Origin: Clavibacter michiganensis
GTDB taxonomy: Bacteria > Actinomycetota > Actinomycetes > Actinomycetales > Microbacteriaceae
Length of the DNA: 64,000 bases
Direction of reading: 5' to 3'
NCBI RefSeq assembly: GCF_002151125.1
Contig: NZ_MDJZ01000017.1
Location: 124,001 to 188,000, forward strand
The position numbers were made by a program, and so were the translations under genes. Positions 32,544-41,140 of the stretch are shown one piece after another; within the stretch, counting starts at the first letter, position 1, and every line of letters begins with the position of its first letter. The notes below the pieces were generated by a model, which made no database searches, was not told the origin of the DNA, and saw nothing but the letters and a program-made list of their open reading frames with translations.

Positions 32544-33778
32544 CGCACGCACACCGCCGACACGTCGTCGCCGAGGGTGCCGCGCGCGGCGGCCTCCGCG
32601 GCCGCGTCCGCGATGCGGCCCACCGTCTCGGCGGCGTCCGCGGCCGTGCGCACCAGGTCGATGAGCGGCGCGATCGAGTCGAGGGATCCGTCGAAGAGGT
32701 CGAGCGCGCCGTCGGTGAAGGCGAGGAGCCGGTCGCCGGGGCGCAGCTCGTCCGATCCGGCCGCCCACGTGGCATCGGGCACGACGCCGAGCGGCAGGCC
32801 GAGCGCCGGCAGCATCTCGTGCCCGCCGTCCGCCCGGATCAGCACCGTGAGGCCGTGGCCGCCGTCCGCGTACGCGAGGCGCCCGGTGGATCCGTCGATG
32901 CGGCAGTGCAGGAACGTCGCGAACGTCTCGGTCGCGTCGAGGTCGGACTGGAGCTGCGCCTGCACGGCGGTGACCGTGCGCGCGGCGTCCGGCCCGCGGT
33001 GCGCCTGGAAGCCCGAGCGGACGGCCGACGCGAGGATCGCCGCGCCCGCGCCCTTGCCCATCACGTCGGCCATGGTCACGTGCAGCCCGTCGGGATCCTC
33101 GCCCCAGGAGTAGAAGTCGCCGCCCACGCCGCGCGCCGGGATGCTGATCCCGGCGAGGTCGAAGTCGGGCCAGAGCGGCCGGTCCACGGGCAGGAGCCGC
33201 CGCTGGACGTCGCCCGCGAGCTCCTCGTCGCGGCTGTCACAGAGCTCGCGCTCCACCCACGCGCCCATCTCGTCGAGCAGCTTCTCCTGCGCGGGGGCGA
33301 GGTCGCGCGGCTCGGTGTCGACGAGGCAGAGCGTGCCGACGGTCTGGCCGCCGGAGAGGAGCGGACGGCCCGCGTAGAAGCGGATGTGGCGGGGGCCGGT
33401 GACCGTGGTGCGGTCCGCGAAGCGCACGTCCTGGGTCGCGTCCGGCACGACGAGGATCTCGGGGCTGCGGATCGTGACGTCGCAGAACGACTGCGAGCGG
33501 TCGGAGAGCAGCGAGACGCCCGCGGGCTGCGGCGACTTCGTGAACTGCTCGACGGAGTCCACCAGGTTGATCTCGGCCACGGGCACGTCGAACAGCTCGC
33601 GCGCGATGCGGGTGACGCGATCGAAGCGCTCCTCCGCGGTGGATCCGACGAGCCGCAGGTCGTGCACGGCGCGCAGCCGCGCCTCCTCGGCGGTGCCGTG
33701 CAGCGCGTCCGCATCGCGGGTGGCGCGACCGGCCGGATCCGAACCGCCCTGGCGCGCGACGGGCTGCTGCATGACCAT
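32525..33778 (-). CDS. GAF-SpoIIE (PP2C-type) serine phosphatase
   Basis: A 417-residue cytosolic phosphatase. Residues about 30-190 are a GAF sensor domain (ERFDRVTRIARELFDVPVAEINLVD, later FYAGRPLLSGGQTVGTLCLVD), followed by a short linker and a SpoIIE/RsbU PP2C domain: GVGGDFYSW and MADVMGKGAGAA carry metal-binding Asp residues, and LLAFTDGALDLFD and LGDDVSAVCV complete the set. Such enzymes dephosphorylate STAS anti-anti-sigma factors on receipt of a signal. AGGGGG precedes ATG 33778. It lies downstream of a STAS, an anti-sigma kinase and a membrane SpoIIE phosphatase, so it probably feeds the same switch with a cytosolic stimulus. Confidence 0.85.
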   Translation of the reverse strand: MVMQQPVARQGGSDPAGRATRDADALHGTAEEARLRAVHDLRLVGSTAEERFDRVTRIARELFDVPVAEINLVDSVEQFTKSPQPAGVSLLSDRSQSFCDVTIRSPEILVVPDATQDVRFADRTTVTGPRHIRFYAGRPLLSGGQTVGTLCLVDTEPRDLAPAQEKLLDEMGAWVERELCDSRDEELAGDVQRRLLPVDRPLWPDFDLAGISIPARGVGGDFYSWGEDPDGLHVTMADVMGKGAGAAILASAVRSGFQAHRGPDAARTVTAVQAQLQSDLDATETFATFLHCRIDGSTGRLAYADGGHGLTVLIRADGGHEMLPALGLPLGVVPDATWAAGSDELRPGDRLLAFTDGALDLFDGSLDSIAPLIDLVRTAADAAETVGRIADAAAEAAARGTLGDDVSAVCVRYAGGA

Positions 33779-33954
33779 GTGTCCCCCTGCGAGTGTCCCG
33801 GGCCCGGTCGCGCCGGGCGGTGGCCGCCCGCCGCACGATCCCCCCGGACCGCGGCGCCTGCTTCGAGTGTATGCGCAGGGGTTCGGAGCCCTCCCCGGTT
33901 CGGAAGGCGCCGTGGCCCACCCGATGCCGCCGTCGCGCATCGGGCGACCGGCCG

Positions 33955-35280
33955 TCACGCCTCGCGGCGCAGCACCACCACGGTCACGTCGTCCGGGTTC
34001 GCCTGGCTGGCGGCGAGCGTCGTGATCCGCTCCACCAGCTCGTCCGCCGACGCCGACGCGCGCGCCAGCTCGGCGACCCGGTCGACCGCGCGGAGCGTGC
34101 CGTCGTAGAGGTCGAGCACGCCGTCGCTGAAGGTGACGATGAGGTCGCCGGGGCCGAGCACGACCTCGTGCGCGCTCCAGCCGCCGCCCGGGACACCGAC
34201 CGGCAGGTCGGTCGACTCGAGCCGCTGGTGCGTGCCGTCGGCGCGCACGAGCGCGGAGAGCCCGTGGCCGGCGTCCGCGTAGAGGACGGTGTGGTCCTCC
34301 GCCCGGACGCGCGCGTGGAAGACGGTCGCGAAGGACGCGGCGCCGCTGAGCTCCGCGGTGAAGCAGTCGGCCGTCCGCTCGAGGGCGGCGACCGGATCCG
34401 GCACGTTCTTGGCGCTGCGGACGACCGCGCGGGCGGTGGCCGCGATGATCCCCGCCCCGACGCCCTTGCCCATCACGTCGCCGAGGGTGAACGCCAGGCC
34501 CTCCTTCACCGGGTACCAGTCGAAGAAGTCGCCGCCGACGGCCTTGGAGGGCAGGCACGCGCCCGCGACCTGGTAGCCGGCGAGCGGGGCGGTGGTCTGC
34601 GGCAGGAGCGCCTGCTGCACCAGGGACGCCCGGGCGAGCTCCTCCTCGCTGAGCCGCTCGCGGTGGCGCGACGCCTCGAGGCTGAAGCGCGTGCGCCGGG
34701 ACAGCTCGTTGACCACGAGCGCCGCGACCGCGAAGGCCAGGGCGCTGAAGAACCCGCGCCACAGCTCGTTCGCGTTCTGCGCGCCGAGGTCGAGGAGGAG
34801 CGGCAGGCCGAGGGACACGTAGACGCCGACGAAGGCGACGAGCACGTTCCAGCGGCTCGCGTTGAGGCTGAACCAGACGACCGGGAGGATCACCAGGGAT
34901 CCGAAGACGGACACGTTCTCGCCCGTCCCGATCCGCAGCATGCCGACGGCGAGGAAGTCGAGCGCGGGCACGACGACGGCGTAGCGCGCGAGGTCGCGGC
35001 GGAGGGAGACGAGGACCGCGAGCGCGGTGGCGACCGCGAGGATCCCGCACGACACGAGGAGCGCGCGCGGCGCCGTGACGCCGAGCGACGGCACGGCGAG
35101 GCTGGTGAGCACCGCGAGCACGAAGAGCACCAGCATCGGCAGCTGCTTGAGCACGGGGGTCGGGCCGGACGAGCCGGCGGATCCCGTCCGGACGGCCGAC
35201 TCGGGGATCCAGGCCACGCGGCCGACCCACGCGGGGAGCGAGAGCGCGGGCAGCCGTGGCGCGCGCGCGGGCGAGGACAT
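33955..35280 (-). CDS. Membrane-bound SpoIIE-type serine phosphatase
   Basis: A 441-residue protein with about six N-terminal transmembrane helices (residues 45-190, resembling MASE-type sensory bundles), a short coiled linker ending RERLSEEELARASLVQQALLP, and a PP2C/SpoIIE domain with AVGGDFFDWYP, LGDVMGKGVGAG, IVTFSDGVLDLYD and NPDDVTVVVLRR. All metal-binding Asp positions appear intact. The start ATG at 35280 overlaps the stop of the HATPase gene, so this phosphatase is co-translated with its partner kinase. The 176-base gap downstream to the GAF-SpoIIE gene contains no gene. Confidence 0.88.
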   Translation of the reverse strand: MSSPARAPRLPALSLPAWVGRVAWIPESAVRTGSAGSSGPTPVLKQLPMLVLFVLAVLTSLAVPSLGVTAPRALLVSCGILAVATALAVLVSLRRDLARYAVVVPALDFLAVGMLRIGTGENVSVFGSLVILPVVWFSLNASRWNVLVAFVGVYVSLGLPLLLDLGAQNANELWRGFFSALAFAVAALVVNELSRRTRFSLEASRHRERLSEEELARASLVQQALLPQTTAPLAGYQVAGACLPSKAVGGDFFDWYPVKEGLAFTLGDVMGKGVGAGIIAATARAVVRSAKNVPDPVAALERTADCFTAELSGAASFATVFHARVRAEDHTVLYADAGHGLSALVRADGTHQRLESTDLPVGVPGGGWSAHEVVLGPGDLIVTFSDGVLDLYDGTLRAVDRVAELARASASADELVERITTLAASQANPDDVTVVVLRREA

Positions 35281-35702
35281 CAGGACGCCTCGGGCTCGAT
35301 CCGGGTCCGGCGGACGCTCCACACGTTCTCGCCGCCGACCCGCTCGTAGGTCAGCTCGTCGCAGAGCATCTGCACCATGGCGAGGCCGCGACCCGACTCG
35401 GCGTCGACGCCGGGCATCTCGCGCGGGGCGAGGCGGAAGTCGCCGGGCTCGGATCCGTCGCGCAGCCGCGCGCTCATCTGGCCGTCGTCGACCGTGACGC
35501 TCACCACGCACGAGACGCCCTGACCGTGGTCGGCGTGCTCGATCACGTTCGACGCGAGCTCGATGAGCGCGGTCTCGAACGCCATCCGGTCGAGCGCGCC
35601 CACGTCGGGGCGGTCGTCCCACAGGCCGGCGACGAGCTCGTGGACGGCATCCACGTCGTCGGGCGGGGACTGAAGGGTGAGGCTCCTCGTCGTTTCAGTC
35701 AC
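35280..35702 (-). CDS. RsbW/RsbT-type HATPase (anti-sigma serine kinase)
   Basis: A 140-residue GHKL-fold protein. The Bergerat N box is [16 protein letters not shown] (residues 42-57), the G1 box PGDFRL and the second glycine box [10 protein letters not shown]. It fits the RsbW/SpoIIAB class that phosphorylates STAS proteins and sequesters a sigma factor, but no sigma factor gene is adjacent, so the final target is encoded elsewhere or is not a sigma factor. It overlaps the STAS gene by eight bases and the membrane phosphatase by the start/stop overlap. Confidence 0.85.
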   Translation of the reverse strand: MTETTRSLTLQSPPDDVDAVHELVAGLWDDRPDVGALDRMAFETALIELASNVIEHADHGQGVSCVVSVTVDDGQMSARLRDGSEPGDFRLAPREMPGVDAESGRGLAMVQMLCDELTYERVGGENVWSVRRTRIEPEAS

Positions 35703-36033
35703 GGTAGGCCGCCTCGGCCGTCGGCGTGGAGACGAGCACGCGGTCGAGGTTGGAGAGCTGCAGCACCATCGCGACCTGCGGGCCGGGCGCCGCGATGCGG
35801 AGGTCGCCGCCGGCGTCGCGCGCCGCGCGGAGGCCCGCGATGAGGGCGCCGAGGCCGGAGGAGTCGATGAAGTCGACGCCGGCGAGGTCGATGACGACCC
35901 GCTGGGGCGCGGGATCCAGCGCGTCGTGGATCGCCTGGCGGAGCTCGGGCGCCGCCGCCATGTTGAGCATGCCTGTGGCGGTGACGACGGTGACGTCGTC
36001 CTCTCGTCGTGCGGTGGCGGTCGTGAGCGCCAT
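35695..36033 (-). CDS. STAS domain anti-anti-sigma factor
   Basis: A 112-residue single-domain STAS protein. The phosphorylatable site is [16 protein letters not shown], with Ser in DSSGLG as the expected kinase target. It is the first gene of the four-gene partner-switching set. A run of G residues a few bases before the ATG serves as ribosome binding site. The 268-base divergent interval to 36302 holds promoter-like TACGAT at 36173-36178 on the plus strand but no gene. Confidence 0.88.
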   Translation of the reverse strand: MALTTATARREDDVTVVTATGMLNMAAAPELRQAIHDALDPAPQRVVIDLAGVDFIDSSGLGALIAGLRAARDAGGDLRIAAPGPQVAMVLQLSNLDRVLVSTPTAEAAYRD

Positions 36034-36301
36034 GCGTCCCCCCTCGGGTGGTGTCGTGCGCCGGCGTCGTCATCCCCCGATGCGGCCCGCGGGCGACGCC
36101 GGTCCCGCGCGGTCCCCCGCCCGGATCCCCTGCCTCCGCCGCGCTCATCCTCTCATCCCACGCGCGAGGAAATACGATGGATCCGGCGCCCCGTCGCATG
36201 TCCGCGTGGCGCATCCGACCGGCGGGATCTTCGACGCCCGGATACTGTGCGGCTGACCCGCACGCACGAGCACGGCCGCACCGGCCGCACGAGGAGAGAC
36301 C

Positions 36302-36670
36302 GTGTCGACCGCACCCGAGCACGTCCCGACCGAGCGCCGCATCACCCGGCTGGCGATCGAGACCTCCGTCGCGCTGGCGTGGAACGCCGAGGGCGCGATC
36401 CGCGGGCTGCCGCCGCTCGCGTGGCAGCTCGGCGGGCCGTGGGAGGGCGTGCACTTCTCGGGCGACGCCGACGCGTACGCGCCCGAGGTGCGCCGCGAGG
36501 TCATCGAGTCGTGGATCGCCGGGCTGGGCCTCGCCGACGCCATCGACCTCACCGACGGCCCGCTCGCGCGCCGCGGCGACGACATGGTCTGGACGGGCGT
36601 GCTCGACGAGGTCGTGTTCGAGCTGCGCTACCCGGCGGACTGCGCGGATCCCGGGGACGCGGACGCCTAG
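36302..36670 (+). CDS. Hypothetical protein
   Basis: A 122-residue acidic, soluble protein of unknown function. Visible features are a Trp-containing N-terminal third ([21 protein letters not shown]) and a C-terminal [17 protein letters not shown] strand pair. The GTG start follows GAGGAG closely. It is tail-to-tail with the histidine phosphatase, the two stops overlapping by a few bases (36667-36670). No family recognised. Confidence 0.65.
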   Translation: MSTAPEHVPTERRITRLAIETSVALAWNAEGAIRGLPPLAWQLGGPWEGVHFSGDADAYAPEVRREVIESWIAGLGLADAIDLTDGPLARRGDDMVWTGVLDEVVFELRYPADCADPGDADA

Positions 36671-37290
36671 CCGGCCGGAGCGCCCCGCTCGCGCCACCCG
36701 GATCCGTCGCGCTCCAGCTCGATGAGCTGCCCGTTCGCCCACACCAGCGACCGCGTGAGCGCCGGCGAGCGGCCGAGCGCCGTGAGGTAGAGCACGCGCA
36801 GCAGGTAGCCGTGCGCGACCACGAGGGTGGTGCGCGGATCCGCCGCCACGTCGTCGAGGACCGCCCGCGCCCGCACCGCGGCGGCGGCCCACGTCTCGCC
36901 GCCGGGCGCCGCGGGCTCGCCGTCGTCGCCCGTGAGCCAGGCCGCGAACGCCTCCCCGTGCACGGGCCCGCGGAGCTCCTCGCGCGTGATCCCCTCGAAG
37001 CCGCCGAAGTCGAGCTCCACGAGCTCGGGCCGCGGCTCGGGCGCGACGCCCGGCGCGACGCCCTGCTCCTGCAGGATCCGCGCGGTGCTGCGGGCGCGGG
37101 CGAGCGTGCTCACGAGGATCCGCTCCACGCCCTCACCGGCCAGCCGCGCCGCGAGGGGCGCCAGCTGCTCCGCCGCGTCGTCGCCCACGTCCACGTCGGT
37201 GCGCGAGTTGTAGCGGTACTCCCGGTTCCAGGGCGTCTGCGCGTGCCGGGTGAGGAGCAGGCGCGCGGGCGCCGCCGGGGGTGTCTGCAT
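36667..37290 (-). CDS. Histidine phosphatase (phosphoglycerate mutase-like) family protein
   Basis: A 207-residue member of histidine phosphatase branch 1. The RHG motif reads [12 protein letters not shown] (nucleophile His at about residue 15), [10 protein letters not shown] follows in the middle, and the second catalytic His is in [12 protein letters not shown]. The RHA in place of RHG is a tolerated variant. Such enzymes act on sugar phosphates, cofactor phosphates or phosphoproteins; the substrate here is unknown. The start at 37290 is chosen because the phosphatase fold begins about 10 residues later; the open frame extends to 37347. Confidence 0.85.
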   Translation of the reverse strand: MQTPPAAPARLLLTRHAQTPWNREYRYNSRTDVDVGDDAAEQLAPLAARLAGEGVERILVSTLARARSTARILQEQGVAPGVAPEPRPELVELDFGGFEGITREELRGPVHGEAFAAWLTGDDGEPAAPGGETWAAAAVRARAVLDDVAADPRTTLVVAHGYLLRVLYLTALGRSPALTRSLVWANGQLIELERDGSGWRERGAPAG

Positions 37291-37378
37291 GCCTCCATCC
37301 AACCCGGATGCCACCCGCGGCTGTGCGCCTCCGCTGCGCCCGGCCATCCGGCGCGACGCCGGACTAGCGTCGGAGGGG

Positions 37379-37777
37379 ATGACCAGGAGCCGGACCCGCG
37401 CCGCGTCGCCCGCGGTCCGCGTCGCCTTCGCCGCGGCGAGCGCCGCCTACCTCGTGAACTGCGCCATCGGGATCGCGGCGGCCACGCGGATCCTGCCGCC
37501 CCGTCCGGAGCTCCGCCTCCACCACCGCGCGTACGTGCTCACGAGCGCCCTCACCGCGGTCGCGCTCGCGTCGCCGCTCTGGGCCGGATCCGCCGCGCGC
37601 CCCGCCGCCGTCCGCGCCGCCCGCGCGCTGGCCCCTGCCCTGATCCCGCTCGCCGCGCTCCCCCGCGTCGGCACCCGCACCCGCCGGCACCCCGCCGTCG
37701 CCCTGACCGCCGCCCCCTGGTTCGCCCGGGGCGCCCTCGCCACCTGGAGAGACCCATCGACTTCCTCGACGTCCTGA
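37379..37777 (+). CDS. Small integral membrane protein
   Basis: A 132-residue hydrophobic protein with about four predicted helices ([23 protein letters not shown] first). No family recognised. TAGCGT ends eight bases before ATG 37379, and GAGGGG lies in the same gap, so either a leaderless or a short-leader mRNA is possible. Its 3' end overlaps the start of the nitroreductase gene in another frame, suggesting translational coupling. Confidence 0.6.
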   Translation: MTRSRTRAASPAVRVAFAAASAAYLVNCAIGIAAATRILPPRPELRLHHRAYVLTSALTAVALASPLWAGSAARPAAVRAARALAPALIPLAALPRVGTRTRRHPAVALTAAPWFARGALATWRDPSTSSTS

Positions 37778-38559
37778 GAGCCCGGCGGACCACCAACGGC
37801 GCCTTCCTGCCGGATCCCGTGAGCGAGGAGCACCAGCGCCTCCTCATGGAGGTGGCCGGCCGCGCGCCCTCGCAGCTCAACAGCCAGCCCTGGCGCTTCG
37901 TGCTCGTGGAGGAGCGGGACACGATCGAGCGGATCGCCGAGATCAGCGGCGAGAGCATGACCGAGACGATGTCGAACGGCACGTTCTTCGAGCGCTACAA
38001 GCACTACTTCCGCTTCTCGCAGGAGGAGATGGACGCGCGCCGCGACGGCATGCTCTTCGACAGGCTGCCCGCGCCGCTGCGCCCCTTCACGAAGCAGGCG
38101 TTCACGCCGCGCGGCCAGAGGCTCATGAACTCACTCCGGGTCCCGCAGACGCTCGGCCGCGAGAACCGCAAGCTCGTCGCCGGCAGCCCGCTGCTGATCG
38201 GCGTGATGCTCGACCGCGCCGAGGAGCGCCCCGAGTCGCTCGCGGGCTTCTACTCGACGTTCTCGATGGGGGCGGCCATGGAGAACGTCTGGCTGACCAC
38301 GGGCGCGATCGGCATGGGGATCCAGTTCATCTCGTTCCCGATGGAGATCCGCGAGCAGTGGACCCGCGTCGAGGAGCTGCTGCGCGTGCCGCCGGAGCTC
38401 GAGCTGAAGGCCGTGTACCGGCTCGGCTACCTGCCGCCCGAGGCCCGCCGCCCCGCGATCGACTGGTCGAGCCGCGAGCGCAAGCTCCCGTCGCAGTACG
38501 TGTTCCGCGGCACGTGCGAGACGCCGCAGGAGGGGTGGGACGAGCCGGCGCAGGGCTGA
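37756..38559 (+). CDS. Nitroreductase family protein with non-canonical start
   Basis: A protein of about 267 residues in the FMN-dependent nitroreductase family. The family N-terminus [17 protein letters not shown] is present, followed by [18 protein letters not shown] (FMN-binding Arg and Ser) and [11 protein letters not shown]. No ATG, GTG or TTG lies at the expected start; the codon there is ATC at 37756, four bases after GGAGAG. An in-frame CTG lies at 37744 and the first ordinary start, GTG at about 37818, would remove the FMN-binding Arg residues. The gene overlaps the end of the membrane-protein gene, so reinitiation at ATC or CTG is possible. Confidence 0.75.
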   Translation: MDFLDVLRARRTTNGAFLPDPVSEEHQRLLMEVAGRAPSQLNSQPWRFVLVEERDTIERIAEISGESMTETMSNGTFFERYKHYFRFSQEEMDARRDGMLFDRLPAPLRPFTKQAFTPRGQRLMNSLRVPQTLGRENRKLVAGSPLLIGVMLDRAEERPESLAGFYSTFSMGAAMENVWLTTGAIGMGIQFISFPMEIREQWTRVEELLRVPPELELKAVYRLGYLPPEARRPAIDWSSRERKLPSQYVFRGTCETPQEGWDEPAQG

Positions 38560-38624
38560 GCACGCGCCTCGTTCTGGGGGCGCGGGTGGGCGCCTGCCGG
38601 GAGCTGGCCGTGGGCCCGCGCCCA

Positions 38625-38636
38625 TAGGGTCGGAGC
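38625..38636 (+). promoter_or_regulatory. -10 hexamer of a leaderless promoter
   Basis: TAGGGT at 38625-38630 ends six bases before ATG 38637, with no ribosome binding site between. Confidence 0.55.
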
Positions 38637-39275
38637 ATGGCCGAGGGGACGTGGGTGCGGATCCCGCCGCCGAGCTACGTGCAGCGCCTGATCATGGGCG
38701 GCATCTGGCTATTCGTCGCGACCTACCTCGGCTGGCGGCCGGCGGCCTGGCTCGGCGTCCGGCTCGAGGAGCGCATCGGCGGCGGCTGGATCACCGTCGC
38801 CGCGGTCACCGTGGTCGGCGTCGCCGTGCTGGGCGCCCTGGTCCTCCTCGTCGTCACGCGCCTCACCCCGGGCCTCGACATCGACGCGGACCGCGGCCTC
38901 CTCCGGCTCCGCGGCCGGGAGCGGCCGTTCACCGACCTGGTGGCCGCGCGCGTCGAGCAGCCGCAGATCCCGCCGGAGTCGCGCTACGACAAGCCGAGGA
39001 AGCGACCGCGGAAGGATCCCCTGGTGCTCCGCCTCGACCTCGCCGGCAAGCGGCGCTTCCGCGTGATCCTCGCGATCGGGCCGGAGGACTCCCTGTCTCC
39101 GGAGCGCACGGCGGCGCTCGTGGCGGCGGTGCGCGGATCCCGCATCCAGGCGCCCACCGCGTCCTACGACCCCGACGGCCGCTTCACGCACCTCAACTTC
39201 CCCGGGAGCCTCGACATCGAGCAGACGGTCCGCCTGCTGGAGGACCCGCAGCACGCCCGCACGCTGCCGCGCTGA
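38637..39275 (+). CDS. Hypothetical membrane protein
   Basis: A 212-residue protein with two predicted N-terminal helices (LIMGGIWLFVATYLGW and ITVAAVTVVGVAVLGALVLLVV) and a cytoplasmic domain of about 130 residues rich in basic patches (RYDKPRKRPRKDP) and beta-strands, reminiscent of PH-like membrane-associated domains. No family is firmly recognised. The mRNA is probably leaderless. Confidence 0.65.
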   Translation: MAEGTWVRIPPPSYVQRLIMGGIWLFVATYLGWRPAAWLGVRLEERIGGGWITVAAVTVVGVAVLGALVLLVVTRLTPGLDIDADRGLLRLRGRERPFTDLVAARVEQPQIPPESRYDKPRKRPRKDPLVLRLDLAGKRRFRVILAIGPEDSLSPERTAALVAAVRGSRIQAPTASYDPDGRFTHLNFPGSLDIEQTVRLLEDPQHARTLPR

Positions 39276-39288
39276 GGCGCAACCGCCG

Positions 39289-39711
39289 TCAGACCCGCAG
39301 CGAGAACGCCGCGAGTTCCTGCTCCGCGTGCGGCGCGAAGCCGAGCGACCGGTAGAAGGGGTGCGAGCGGTCGCCGTCCTCGGTGCCGCCCGCGTCGGTG
39401 GTGAGCACGAGGAGGACGCCGGACGGATGGCTCGCGCGCACGTGCTCGACGAGCGCGCGGCCGACGCCGCCGCGCTGCCGGTCGGGCCGCACGAGGAGGT
39501 CCTGCACGTAGCAGACGGTGACCCCGTCGCCCACGGTGCGGACGAGGCCGACGAGGCGGCCGGCGTCGTCGCGCGCGGTGGCGACGAGGTCGGATCCGGC
39601 GAGCGCCCGCTCGAGCCGCGCGGGGTCCCCCGTGTAGACGGTCCAGCCGACGGACCCGTAGAGGTCGAGCAGCTCGTCGCGGGCGGGGATCTCGTCGGCG
39701 AGGCGGGTCAC
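39289..39711 (-). CDS. GNAT family N-acetyltransferase
   Basis: A 140-residue acetyltransferase. The acetyl-CoA-binding motif is VQDLLVRPDRQRGGVGRALVEHV, and the C-terminus has SHPFYRSLGFAPHAEQELAAFSL, typical of small GNATs of the FPY-like type. The substrate is unknown. The frame is open to 39828, but GTG 39711 is preferred because it begins the usual family N-terminus and lies exactly six bases after TACGGT (39718-39723 on this strand), the leaderless arrangement of this genome. Confidence 0.82.
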   Translation of the reverse strand: MTRLADEIPARDELLDLYGSVGWTVYTGDPARLERALAGSDLVATARDDAGRLVGLVRTVGDGVTVCYVQDLLVRPDRQRGGVGRALVEHVRASHPSGVLLVLTTDAGGTEDGDRSHPFYRSLGFAPHAEQELAAFSLRV

Positions 39712-39717
39712 CCCCAC

Positions 39718-39723
39718 ACCGTA
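39718..39723 (-). promoter_or_regulatory. -10 hexamer of a leaderless promoter
   Basis: TACGGT on the minus strand with a six-base gap to the GTG start of the GNAT gene. Confidence 0.5.
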
Positions 39724-39810
39724 ACCGCCTGTGCACTCGGCGCACGGCCGAGGATCGCCCGTCGATACGGTCGCGGTTCCACCCGCCATCCCCTCCGACG
39801 AGAGCTGTCC

Positions 39811-40929
39811 ATGCACCAGTCGCGCCATGCCTGCACCTCCTCATCTCGCCGGGCCCGATCCGGGTCCCTCGCCATCGCCTCGCTGGCCGTCGCCGCCATC
39901 ACCGCGGGCGGCCTCGGAGCCGCCCTCCTCGCCCCGGCCAGCGCGTTCGCCGCCACCGCCACCGTGGGCCTCGGCACTGCCGCGTCGTACTCGGTGCTCG
40001 CCGGCCAGGGTGTCACCAACACCGGCCCCACCACGCTCTCCGCGGATCTCGGCACCAGCCCCTCCGGCTCCGTCACGGGCTTCCCGCCCGGCGTCGTGGG
40101 CGGCGCCACGCACGCGGCCGACGCGGCGGCCGGCCAGGCGCAGTCCGACCTCACCACCGCCTACGACGACGCGGCCGGCCGCCCCACCACCGCCGGCGTC
40201 CCCGCCGACCTCGTCGGATCCATCCTCACCCCGGGCGTGTACACCGCTGCCGGCCCGCTCGGCCTCACCGGCACGGTCACGCTCGACGCGCAGGGCGACC
40301 CCTCGGCCGTCTTCGTCATCCAGGCGCCGTCGTCCCTCACCACGGGCTCGGGCAGCCGGGTCTCGCTCGTGAACGGCGCCCAGGCCTGCAACGTGTTCTG
40401 GCAGGTGTCGAGCTCGGCGTCGCTCGGCACGGGCTCCGGATTCGCGGGCACGGTGCTCGCCCTCACGAGCGTCTCCGTCGGCACGGGCGCCACGGTCGAC
40501 GGCCGCATGCTCGCCCGCAACGGCTCCGTCACGCTCGACGACGACGCGTTCGTCTCCTCCACGTGCGGCACCGCCACCTCGCCCGTCGGCTCCGGCACCA
40601 CCCCCGTCGTCACCCCGACCCCGGCGCCCACGCCGACCCCCGCCCCCACGGCCACGCCGGCGCCGTCGCCCACCCCGCCGGGCGGATCCACCGGCGGCGG
40701 CACGGGCGGCACGACCGGCGGATCCACGCCCACCCCCTCGCCCACGCCCACCTCCGGCGTGCCGTCGTCGACCACGCCCCCCGGCGACGTGCCGCCCCCG
40801 AACCACCACCTCCCCCGCACGGGAGGCGACGGCGCCCGCCTCGTCATCGAGCTCGCCCTCGGCGCGGCGGCCCTCGCAGCCGGTGTCGTCGCGGTCATCG
40901 CCGTCCGCACCCGCCGCCGACGCCGCTGA
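39811..40929 (+). CDS. Ice-binding (DUF3494) family protein with sortase-type wall anchor
   Basis: A 372-residue exported protein. A signal peptide (SLAIASLAVAAITAGGLGAALL) is followed by the DUF3494 ice-binding-like beta-solenoid (GLGTAASYSVLAGQGVTNTGPT, then VFVIQAPSSLTTGSGSRV and CNVFWQVSSSASLGTGSGFAGTVLA) to about residue 260. A Pro/Thr/Ser/Gly linker of about 70 residues leads to LPRTGGD, a membrane helix and an Arg-rich tail, that is a complete LPxTG cell-wall sorting signal. Ice-binding or surface-adhesive activity on the cell wall is expected from the family; which applies cannot be read from sequence. Confidence 0.88.
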   Translation: MHQSRHACTSSSRRARSGSLAIASLAVAAITAGGLGAALLAPASAFAATATVGLGTAASYSVLAGQGVTNTGPTTLSADLGTSPSGSVTGFPPGVVGGATHAADAAAGQAQSDLTTAYDDAAGRPTTAGVPADLVGSILTPGVYTAAGPLGLTGTVTLDAQGDPSAVFVIQAPSSLTTGSGSRVSLVNGAQACNVFWQVSSSASLGTGSGFAGTVLALTSVSVGTGATVDGRMLARNGSVTLDDDAFVSSTCGTATSPVGSGTTPVVTPTPAPTPTPAPTATPAPSPTPPGGSTGGGTGGTTGGSTPTPSPTPTSGVPSSTTPPGDVPPPNHHLPRTGGDGARLVIELALGAAALAAGVVAVIAVRTRRRRR

Positions 40930-40944
40930 TCCCCCCGCACGACC

Positions 40945-40975
40945 GGACGCCCGCGCTCCCCGAGCGCGGGCGTCC
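40945..40975 (+). terminator. Terminator after the ice-binding gene
   Basis: A 14-bp perfect stem (40945-40958 with 40962-40975) with loop CCC, 16 bases past the stop. The following 165 bases to the ABC operon hold TAGGGT at 41086-41091 as a likely -10 but no gene. Confidence 0.8.
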
Positions 40976-41140
40976 GTGCGTCCGCGCCCACCGGGGCTGC
41001 CCACCGCGGATGCCCGCCGGACGCGCCGCCGACGCCCGCCGGACAGGCGCCGGATCCCCCCTCGGACGCGAAGGAGAAGCAGTTGTAGGGTCGGCAGGAG
41101 GAGCGGCGCCGCTCCGATCCACCAGTCGACGAGGACCACC

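Noticed and set aside
32525-35230. A 901-codon open frame on the minus strand across two phosphatase genes
   Set aside because: Only the part from 33778 encodes a GAF-SpoIIE protein; the rest is an Arg/Ala/Pro-rich shadow of the membrane phosphatase gene in another frame.
36198-36260. A short upstream peptide before the gene at 36302
   Set aside because: The apparent stop is out of frame on careful reading, so no closed short frame exists there.
35677-37755. Long upstream extension of the nitroreductase frame
   Set aside because: It crosses three genes, is Arg/Pro-rich and shows no homology-like pattern; the real protein starts near 37756.
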